NCBI RefSeq assembly: GCF_030718205.1
Contig: NZ_JAUZQF010000009.1
Location: 248,001 to 312,000, forward strand
Length of the DNA: 64,000 bases
Origin: Nonomuraea turcica
GTDB lineage: Bacteria > Actinomycetota > Actinomycetes > Streptosporangiales > Streptosporangiaceae
Reading direction: 5' to 3'
Shown here piece by piece: positions 57,521-64,000 of this stretch (positions are counted from its first letter, which is position 1; every line of letters begins with the position of its first letter). The notes under the pieces are model-generated. The model had not been told where the DNA came from and did not search any database. It worked only from the letters and a program-made list of their open reading frames with translations. Made by a program: the position numbers and the translations under genes.

Positions 57521-58035
57521 TCCGGGATCTCCTCGCCACCGTCGAACGCCTGCTTGCGAAAACGCTACCGCCCCACGGCCGCGCTCGAGCCAGCGCGGGC
57601 ACAAGAAAGATCGATGAATCGACGTCGAGGCAGGGTGATCCCGCGACCCACGGGATCACCCGGCGCACTGACGATCCTGCGCACGAGAGCGGGAAGAGGG
57701 CCCGGAAACCCTTCGGACCGGACCCGTCTCGTCGGCGGCGAGCTCGGAATTCCGTTGTCTACTGGGCTCCCGGACCCGTCCCGGGTCCAACCCCCCGCCC
57801 GGTTGGGGTGCCCCGACTCGACGGACCGACGGCCCTGCACCTGGCTGTGTGGACGAAGCCACGCTCCGTCACGGACGCAGGATCCGGCGATGTCAGAGAC
57901 GGCCAACCGGCCAAGTCCCGTGCTGGACTGCGCAGCAAACTACCGACTCCACCTCAGATGTCAACCGTGTCCCGATCAGCAGAAACATCAAGTTTCCGCA
58001 GGTGGGACATGTATGACCTGCCGCCGCAATGCAGA
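57521..58035. other. Intergenic region between HelD and lnt
   Basis: No supported gene. It contains a perfect hairpin at 57633-57661, a smaller GGACCCG-TCC-CGGGTCC hairpin about 130 bp further on, and an AT-richer stretch near 57960-58030 next to the HelD stop. Probably the HelD 3' region plus lnt promoter. Confidence 0.5.
57633..57661. terminator. Hairpin downstream of HelD / upstream of lnt
   Basis: GGGTGATCCCG (57633-57643) and CGGGATCACCC (57651-57661), a perfect 11-bp inverted repeat with a 7-nt loop. It may end the HelD transcript or act in the lnt leader. Confidence 0.5.
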
Positions 58036-60354
58036 TCAAAGCCCACTTGCCGGTGCCGGCGAGCGGCTCGGCAAGCCCTGCAGCGCCGGGGAAAGCGGCC
58101 GCTCGTGAACGACGCCGAGCCGCTGCGTGGCCCGGGTGAGAGCAACATACAGGTCGCTGGGCCCTCGTGGTGACTGGGCGGCGATGAGGTCGGGCTCGGC
58201 CACGATCACCGAGTCGAACTCCAGCCCCTTGGCGTCGGCCACTCCCATGACGGCCACCGGCGCGTCAAGCGCTTCCGCTCCCCTGGCCCGCCCTGCCCCG
58301 GGCGTGACCACCACGGTTCCGGCGACGCTCGCCGCGACCTCCGAGCCCAGCGACGCGAGCAGCGCGTCCGGCACCACCACGGCCACCTTGCCGCCCTCGC
58401 CGACCTCGTCCTTGGCCAGCTCGGGCAGCGCCGACAGCGGCGCCGACCAGGGCTCGACGCCCAGCTCGCGCACCGACGTGGGCGCCTGGAGAGCGGGGTC
58501 CACGGTGGCCAGGACGCGGGCGGCCACGGCCATCAGCTCGACCGGCGTGCGGTAGTTGACAGTGAGCCGCTCCTGACGCCAGCGCCCGGCCACGTACGGA
58601 TCCAGGACCGACGACCACGACCGCGCCCCGGCGGCCGAGCCGGTCTGGGCGATGTCGCCGACGATCGTCATCGACCGCGTCGGGCAGCGGCGCATGACCG
58701 CCCGCCAGGCCATCGGGGACAACTCCTGCGCCTCGTCCACGATCACGTGCCCGTAGGCCCACGTGCGGTCGGCGGCGGCGCGTTCGGCGGTGGTGAGGTA
58801 GGGGCCCTCGCCGCGCTGGCGTTCGGCCAGCCGCTCGGCCTCCATGACGTCGGACAGGCCCGTCAGCTCCAGGACCTCGCGGGCGTAGGCGAGCTCGGCC
58901 TCGCGCTGGTGCTCCTCGGCCTGCCGGGCCGCGGCCAGCTCCTCCTCCGCCTGCAACGCGGTGGCGCGCAGCACCTGCTCGTCGATCTCGCCGAGCAGCT
59001 CGGCGGCCTCGTCCAGCAGCGGGACGTCGGACTCGGTCCAGTCCCCGCCGTCGCGGCGCAGCAGCGCGCGTTCCTCGGGCGTCAGCTGAGAGGCCGCATA
59101 GCCCAGCCGCTCCGGGGAGCCGTACAGGCCGAGCAGCAGCCGCTGCGGCGTCAGATACGGCCATAGCCGGTTGAGCGCCGACTTGACCACCGGCTCGGTC
59201 CGCAGTTCCTCGCGCAGGTCGGCCAGCTCCTCATCGTCGATGAGCCCCTTACCGATCTTGCGGGCCTGCTGCCTGGCCAGCGCGTTGAGCAGCGACCTGA
59301 CGAACACCGTGCGGGCCTGGTTGTGCGGCCGGCGCGACCTGGCTGCCTTGTTCCTGGCCGCTTCCAGCATGGAAGCGTCGATGGTGAGCGTGATGCGCCC
59401 AATGGGCAGCTCGATGGGCTTGCGCGGTACCTTCTGGCGCTCGCGCACGGCCTTGGCGATGACCTCGGCCATGCGCAGGTCACCCTTGAGCGCGGCCACC
59501 TCGGGGCGCTCCCTGGCGGTGGCGGTCACCCCCGGATACAGCTCGCCGACCGTGGACAGCAGCACGTCGGTCTCGCCGAGCGAGGGCAGGACCTGCTCGA
59601 TGTAGCGCAGGAACGTGAGGTTCGGGCCGATGATGAGCACGCCGCGGCGCTCCAGGCGTTCCCTGTGGGTGTAGAGGAGATAGGCGGCGCGGTGCAGCGC
59701 CACGACGGTCTTGCCCGTGCCCGGTCCCCCTTGCACGACCAGCACGCCGTTCAGGTCACTGCGGATGACGCGGTCCTGCTCGGCCTGGATGGTGGCGACG
59801 ATGTCGCGCATGCGGCCGGTGCGCCGCTCGTCGAGGGCGGCGAGCAGCGCGGCCTCGCCGTTGAGCGTGGCGCGGTCGGCGTCGCTGAGCGAGTCGAGAT
59901 CGAGCAGGTCGTCGTCCACGACGACGACCGTGCGGCCCTTGGTCTGCAGGTGGCGGCGCCTGGTCACGCCCATCGGGGCGGCCGGGGTGGCGCGGTAGAA
60001 CGGCTGCGCCACTGGGGCCCGCCAGTCGATGAGCAGCCGCCGCTGGTCGTCGTCGGTCATGCCGAGCTTTCCGATGTAGAGCCGGCCCTCCTCGACGTGA
60101 TCCAGCCGTCCGAAAACCAGGCCGCGTTCGACCGCCCAGAGGCGCGCGAGCTTGGAGGCGTACATGTCGGCGAACGTGTCACGCTCCGACCGGTTCTGCA
60201 TCGTGCCGACGGCGCCCGAGGCCAGCACCTCCTTCAGCTGGTGCTGGGTACGCTCGCGCAGCGTGTCGAGCCGATCGTAGAGGCGGGTGACGTACGCCTG
60301 CTCTCTGGCGAGCTCCGTTTGACGAGTTGCCGCCTGACCATTAATGTGGTTAAT
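58036..60354 (-). CDS. HelD-like UvrD/Rep superfamily motor protein, second copy (start codon unusual)
   Basis: About 772 residues. It has VFGRLDHVEEGRLYIGKLGMTDDDQRRLLIDWRAPVAQPFY, Walker A VVQGGPGTGKTVVALHRAAYLLYTH, motif II VIVDEAQELS and the SF1 C-terminal YVALTRATQRLGV. The HelD N-terminal coiled coil (TELAREQAYVTRLYDRLDTLRERTQHQLKEVL) reads in frame upstream of 60228, yet no ATG, GTG or TTG exists in that frame; ATT at 60354 has GGAG 6 nt before it. From the GTG at 60228 the coiled coil would be missing. HelD releases stalled RNA polymerase. Confidence 0.85.
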   Translation of the reverse strand: MNHINGQAATRQTELAREQAYVTRLYDRLDTLRERTQHQLKEVLASGAVGTMQNRSERDTFADMYASKLARLWAVERGLVFGRLDHVEEGRLYIGKLGMTDDDQRRLLIDWRAPVAQPFYRATPAAPMGVTRRRHLQTKGRTVVVVDDDLLDLDSLSDADRATLNGEAALLAALDERRTGRMRDIVATIQAEQDRVIRSDLNGVLVVQGGPGTGKTVVALHRAAYLLYTHRERLERRGVLIIGPNLTFLRYIEQVLPSLGETDVLLSTVGELYPGVTATARERPEVAALKGDLRMAEVIAKAVRERQKVPRKPIELPIGRITLTIDASMLEAARNKAARSRRPHNQARTVFVRSLLNALARQQARKIGKGLIDDEELADLREELRTEPVVKSALNRLWPYLTPQRLLLGLYGSPERLGYAASQLTPEERALLRRDGGDWTESDVPLLDEAAELLGEIDEQVLRATALQAEEELAAARQAEEHQREAELAYAREVLELTGLSDVMEAERLAERQRGEGPYLTTAERAAADRTWAYGHVIVDEAQELSPMAWRAVMRRCPTRSMTIVGDIAQTGSAAGARSWSSVLDPYVAGRWRQERLTVNYRTPVELMAVAARVLATVDPALQAPTSVRELGVEPWSAPLSALPELAKDEVGEGGKVAVVVPDALLASLGSEVAASVAGTVVVTPGAGRARGAEALDAPVAVMGVADAKGLEFDSVIVAEPDLIAAQSPRGPSDLYVALTRATQRLGVVHERPLSPALQGLPSRSPAPASGL

Positions 60355-60512
60355 GGGACACTCCGGGCCATTCTGCTTGTTGTTACGACAAACGACGACA
60401 TTAGCATGCCTGTCGAGGTACTCCGCCCCTCTTTTCTTTCCTTCCCAGGCGTTCGGTTACGTCTTCATTTCGGCTCTTGACCATTCCGGCGGCTCCGCCT
60501 TACGTTCCTCTT

Positions 60513-60535
60513 AAGTTAGGAAAGTTTCCTAACTT
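60513..60535. promoter_or_regulatory. ROK-family operator
   Basis: Two perfect 11-bp arms, AAGTTAGGAAA and TTTCCTAACTT, around a central G. TTAGGAAA/TTTCCTAA palindromes are typical operators of actinobacterial ROK repressors controlling sugar ABC transporters. It sits 18 bp before the ROK start, so autoregulation and control of the whole operon are expected. Confidence 0.8.
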
Positions 60536-60552
60536 CGAACGAAGGAGTCACC

Positions 60553-61749
60553 GTGAGCGGTCCCGTGCCGGGGACACCCAGTCTGCTACGCGCCATCAAC
60601 GATCGCGCGGCCTTGCAGGCACTCCTCGAACGCGGCCCGCTGACCCGCCCCGAGATCGGCGCGCTCACCGGGCTGTCCAAGCCCACGGCATCCCAGCTTC
60701 TCGCCCGGCTGCAGGAGGCAGGGCTGGTGGTCCTGGACGGCATCAGGGAGGGCCTGCCGGGCCGTACCGCGGAGGTCTACCGGATCAACCCGGCGGCCGC
60801 CTACGTGGGCGCCCTCGACGTCACCCCCGACCGTATCGAGGTCAAGGTGGCCGACATCACCGGCGCGATCGTGGGCGAGCACACCCTGCCCACGCCGCGC
60901 CGCCCCCACGGCGAGCTGGTCGACCGGCTCAACACGGCGATCCTCGGCGCGAACCCGCCGGACAAGCTACGCCGGGTCGTCATCGGCGTGCAGGCCGCGA
61001 TCGACCCGACCACCGGCAGGCTCGGGTACGCCGCCACCAAGGACGTGCCCGGCTGGCAGATCCCCGACCTGGTGCCCACGCTCAGCGCCGGGCTGGGCGT
61101 GCCGGTGGACGTCGAGAACAACGTCAACCTCGTCGCGCTCGCCGAGCAGGCGCACGGCGCCGCCCAGGACAGCCGGGACTTCGTGCTGCTGTGGGCGGAC
61201 TCGGGCATCGGCTCGGCCATCGTCATGGGCGGGCGCATGCACCGGGGCGCGAGCGGCGGCGCGGGCGAGGTGGGCTACATGCCGACCCCGGGCGCGCCGA
61301 CGGCCCGCGAGGCCGGCCGCCTCGGCGATCACGGCTACCAGGCGCTGACCGGCGGCCCGGCCGTGCTGAAACTGCTGCGCTCGTACGGCGTGCGCGGCGC
61401 CGACTTCCGCCAGGCGGTCGCGAACGCCGTACAGGCGGCCGAAGGCACCGGGCAGAAGGCCGACGACGCCAGGGCGGGGCTGCGTGACATCGCCGCCCGC
61501 CTGGCCGTGGGCCTGGCCGCCATCACCTCCGTCATCGATCCCGGCCTGATCGTGCTGACCGGCGGCGTGGTGCTGTCCGGCGGCGAGACCCTGCGCGAGC
61601 TCGTCGAGCACGAACTGCACGCGCTCACCATCCCCCGCCCCCGCGTGCGGCTGTCGAGCGTCGAAGGCAACCCGGTCCTGGCCGGCGCCCTCGACCTGGC
61701 TCTCGACACCGTGCGCGAGGAGGTCTTCAGCTCCACTGTTCCCACATGA
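60553..61749 (+). CDS. ROK family transcriptional repressor
   Basis: A 398-residue regulator: the N-terminal winged helix LLERGPLTRPEIGALTGLSKPTASQLLARLQEAGLVVLDG joins a ROK sugar-kinase-like domain with DVENNVNLVALAEQAHG and GASGGAGEVGYMPT. The zinc-binding CxCGxxGC motif of ROK kinases is absent (GYMPTPGAPTAREA follows), so it is a regulator, not a kinase. GAAGGAG precedes the GTG. First gene of the sugar ABC operon. Confidence 0.93.
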   Translation: MSGPVPGTPSLLRAINDRAALQALLERGPLTRPEIGALTGLSKPTASQLLARLQEAGLVVLDGIREGLPGRTAEVYRINPAAAYVGALDVTPDRIEVKVADITGAIVGEHTLPTPRRPHGELVDRLNTAILGANPPDKLRRVVIGVQAAIDPTTGRLGYAATKDVPGWQIPDLVPTLSAGLGVPVDVENNVNLVALAEQAHGAAQDSRDFVLLWADSGIGSAIVMGGRMHRGASGGAGEVGYMPTPGAPTAREAGRLGDHGYQALTGGPAVLKLLRSYGVRGADFRQAVANAVQAAEGTGQKADDARAGLRDIAARLAVGLAAITSVIDPGLIVLTGGVVLSGGETLRELVEHELHALTIPRPRVRLSSVEGNPVLAGALDLALDTVREEVFSSTVPT

Positions 61750-61771
61750 AACCTGGCAGGAGGCACCCCCC

Positions 61772-63103
61772 GTGCGCTTCGTCCCCCTCGCGGTCGCCGC
61801 GGCTCTCGCGCTGACCGCCTGCACCGCCGGCAAGGAGGCCGGGCCCTCGCTCGGCGCCCAGCCCAAACCCTCAGGATCCGCTTCCCAGGCCCTTCCCGCC
61901 GCCACGATCGAACTGTGGCACGGCTTCTCCACCGACGCCGAGGTCAAGGCGTTCGAGGACGCCATCGCCGGGTTCAACAAGAAGTTCCCGCAGATCACTG
62001 TCAAGGCCACCAAGGGCGTGCAGGACGACCAGATCACCCAGGCCATCCGCGGCGGCAAGGCGCCCGACGTCGCGGCCTCGTTCACCACAGACAACGTCGC
62101 CCAATGGTGCAAGTCGGGAGCGTTCCAAAACCTCACCCCGGTGATCCGGCAGGACGGCATCGATCTGACGGTGCTGCCTGCGGTGGCACGTTCCTACACG
62201 GCCTTCGACGGCAAGCAGTGCACGCTGCCGCTGCTGGCCGACGCCTACGGCCTCTACTACAACAAGGCCCTGATGAAGGGCAACGAACCGCCCAAGACGC
62301 TGAGCGAGCTGACCGAGCTGACCAAGAAGCTCACCGTCCGCGACGCCGGCGGCGAGATCAAGGTGGCCGGCTTCATCCCGAGCGTCCAGTACTACGAGAA
62401 CAGCCCCAGCCACATGGGTCCCATGGTCGGCGCCAGGTGGTACAACGACGACGGCACCTCGGCCATCGGCTCCGACCCGGCCTGGAAGCAGCTGCTGACC
62501 TGGCAGAAGGAGCTGGTCGACTGGTACGGCTACGACAAGCTGGAGAAGTTCCGCAAGAGCCTGGGCGACGAGTGGAGCGCCGAGCACCCCTTCAACAAGG
62601 GCAAGGTCGCCATGATCCTGGACGGCGAGTGGCGCAACGCCATGCTCGCCAGTGACGCCAAGGACCTGGACTACGGCACCGCTCCCCTGCCCGTCGCCGA
62701 CGACAAGCCCGACCTGTACGGCAGCGGCTTCACCGCCGGCACCGTCATCGGCGTGCCGAAGGGCGCCAAGAACCCGCAGCACGCCTGGGAGCTGATCAAG
62801 TATCTGACGACCGACACGAGCTCGCTGGTGACGCTGTCGAACGCGCTGCGCAACGTCCCCACGACGAAGGCGTCGATGGAGTCCCCCGACCTGGCCAAGG
62901 ACGCCAATTTCACGACGTTCCTCGACATCTTCGCCCACCCGAAGACCTCGACGCTGCCCGCCAGCGTGAACAGCGTCTTCAACCAGGAGGTTCTGGGTTC
63001 CTTCGTCGCCAAGTGGGAGAAGGGCTCCGTGCCGGATCTGGACGCCGGGCTGAAGAACGTGGACAAACAGATCAACGACAAGCTGAAGCTGTCCGGAGGC
63101 TGA
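61772..63103 (+). CDS. Sugar ABC transporter substrate-binding lipoprotein
   Basis: A 443-residue binding protein. The signal peptide RFVPLAVAAALALTAC ends in a lipobox (LTAC, Cys17). The mature part is a cluster B/family 1 sugar-binding protein (IELWHGFSTDAEVKAFEDAIAGFNKKFPQITVKATKG ... LLADAYGLYYNKALMK ... FNKGKVAMILDGEW). Lipidation would involve Lgt, LspA and the Lnt encoded nearby. The GTG is 22 nt after the ROK stop with GGCAGGAGGC upstream. Confidence 0.93.
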   Translation: MRFVPLAVAAALALTACTAGKEAGPSLGAQPKPSGSASQALPAATIELWHGFSTDAEVKAFEDAIAGFNKKFPQITVKATKGVQDDQITQAIRGGKAPDVAASFTTDNVAQWCKSGAFQNLTPVIRQDGIDLTVLPAVARSYTAFDGKQCTLPLLADAYGLYYNKALMKGNEPPKTLSELTELTKKLTVRDAGGEIKVAGFIPSVQYYENSPSHMGPMVGARWYNDDGTSAIGSDPAWKQLLTWQKELVDWYGYDKLEKFRKSLGDEWSAEHPFNKGKVAMILDGEWRNAMLASDAKDLDYGTAPLPVADDKPDLYGSGFTAGTVIGVPKGAKNPQHAWELIKYLTTDTSSLVTLSNALRNVPTTKASMESPDLAKDANFTTFLDIFAHPKTSTLPASVNSVFNQEVLGSFVAKWEKGSVPDLDAGLKNVDKQINDKLKLSGG

Positions 63104-63104
63104 T

Positions 63105-64000
63105 GTGAGCGTCGTCCACGCCGCGCCGCCCCCATGGCGGCGCGGCGAGGGCCTGCGTGCCCTCCTCTGGTTGTCGCCGTGGATCGCCGGAGTGTCGATC
63201 TTCTTCGTCTACCCGCTGCTGTCCACGGTGTACTTCTCCTTCCACCGCTACGACATGTACACCCTCGAGTTCATCGGCCTGGACAACTACCGTTACCTGC
63301 TGCAGGACGCCAGGGTGGCGACCTCGGCGCGCAACACGCTGTGGCTGGTGCTCATCATGGTCCCGGCGACCGTGCTGTTCTCGCTGGCGCTCGCGCAGCT
63401 GGTGGTCAGGCTCAAGGCCGGCGTCGGCCTGCTGCGGACGATCTTCTACCTGCCGTCGCTGGTGCCGATGACGGCGGGCACGATCACGTTCGTCTTCCTG
63501 CTGAACCCGGGCACCGGCCCGGTCAACGTGGTGCTCGCCTGGTTCGGCGCCGAGGGACCGGACTGGTTCGGCGACCCGGCCTGGTCCAAGCCCAGCCTGA
63601 CGATGCTGTCGCTGTGGGGCTGCGGCCAGCTCATGGTGATCTTCATGGCGGCCCTGCTGGACGTGCCCAAGCACCTGTACGAGGCCGCCGCCATCGACGG
63701 CGCCGGCGCCTGGCGGCAGTTCCGCAGCGTGACCCTGCCGACGATCGCGCCGGTGCTGATGTTCACCCTGGTCACGAACGTCATCTACGCGCTGCAGTAC
63801 TTCTCCCAGGCCATGATCGCCTCCCGCGTGGCCTCGGGCGTGACCGACTCGGCCGGCAGCTCCTTCTTCCCCGGCTACCCGGACGAGTCGCTGCTCACGC
63901 TGCCGCAGTGGCTGTTCCACGTCGGCTTCCGCGACTACACCATGGGGTACGCGTGCGTGCTCGCGCTGCTGCTGTTCGGCGCCTCCATGATCTTCACCCT
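63105..64000 (+). CDS. Sugar ABC transporter permease, MalF type (truncated by window end)
   Basis: An open frame of 298 codons runs off the window. It has an N-terminal cytoplasmic stretch, then helix 1 (LLWLSPWIAGVSIFFVYPLLSTVYFSF), DNYRYLLQDARVATSARNTLWLVL, and the EAA loop YEAAAIDGAGAWRQFRSVTLPTIAPV that docks the ATPase. The GTG at 63105 overlaps the spacing of the previous stop (TGATGTG); GGAGG is just upstream. A second permease (MalG type) is expected beyond the edge. Confidence 0.92.
   Translation, partial: MSVVHAAPPPWRRGEGLRALLWLSPWIAGVSIFFVYPLLSTVYFSFHRYDMYTLEFIGLDNYRYLLQDARVATSARNTLWLVLIMVPATVLFSLALAQLVVRLKAGVGLLRTIFYLPSLVPMTAGTITFVFLLNPGTGPVNVVLAWFGAEGPDWFGDPAWSKPSLTMLSLWGCGQLMVIFMAALLDVPKHLYEAAAIDGAGAWRQFRSVTLPTIAPVLMFTLVTNVIYALQYFSQAMIASRVASGVTDSAGSSFFPGYPDESLLTLPQWLFHVGFRDYTMGYACVLALLLFGASMIFT

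Noticed and set aside
57472..58173. Plus-strand open frames between HelD and lnt
   Set aside because: Low-complexity products, no ribosome-binding site of note and no family; the region looks like a 3' end plus promoter.
1..64000. tRNA, rRNA, integrase or attachment sites
   Set aside because: I looked for tRNA-like cloverleaf ends, recombinase motifs and long direct repeats and found none that I could support by eye.

Overview
This is a 64 kb window of very GC-rich DNA from a Gram-positive actinobacterium. The markers are rbpA with a SigR-type promoter, the rbpA / fxsA / polyprenol-phosphate mannosyltransferase / lnt neighbourhood, two HelD-like RNA polymerase motor proteins, a second clpP pair, many GTG starts and many 4-base start/stop overlaps. 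The gene order suggests Streptosporangiales (Nonomuraea-like), but that is an inference from content. No rRNA, tRNA, insertion sequence, prophage or CRISPR array is visible. The last gene runs off the right edge.

Layout. 1-2700: three-gene operon for a methylated and oxidised phenolic lipid or quinone (type III polyketide synthase, ICMT-like methyltransferase, FAD oxidoreductase), laid out like the srs operon of Streptomyces griseus. 2.7-8 kb: small hypotheticals, a four-gene coupled operon (SMR efflux, TetR, GNAT, DUF952), an Rv2578c-like radical SAM protein with a changed cluster motif, and a decayed RibD/DHFR-like gene. 8-12 kb: a degenerate ATPase-domain protein, a large ATPase-LuxR regulator and a DUF5999 protein, flanked by two inward-facing copies of one promoter-like element. 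12-15.3 kb: regulators with their partners (MerR/GyrI, MerR-TipAS, ArsR/SRPBCC). 15.3-28 kb: DUF4037, purB, a GT-C membrane protein, an RND pump with divergent MarR, HelD, LacI and an SDR. 28-34.6 kb: stress and small-molecule genes with regulators.

34.7-39.9 kb holds the most interesting locus: a two-gene trypco2 + trypsin/STAND-NTPase/TPR system that fits the recently recognised NTP-dependent biological conflict (defence) systems. 39.9-44.7 kb: TauE exporter, a frameshifted M20 peptidase, an accessory clpP pair with three operator-like repeats, and a DUF2268 metalloprotease. 44.8-48.5 kb: MoxR-DUF58-VWA module next to a pseudokinase membrane protein. 48.5-57.5 kb: two RNA methyltransferases, glycerophosphodiesterase, a small gene graveyard, an MFS protein, rbpA, fxsA, ppm1 and lnt, the last with a 22-unit pentad-repeat extension. 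58-64 kb: a second HelD, then a sugar ABC operon headed by a ROK repressor with a textbook operator.

Cross-cutting observations: a conserved ~20-bp palindromic motif sits at the stop codon of the minus-strand gene in three separate convergent gaps; two genes (29223 and 60354) appear to need an AUU start or carry a 5' lesion; several pseudogenes cluster near regulators.
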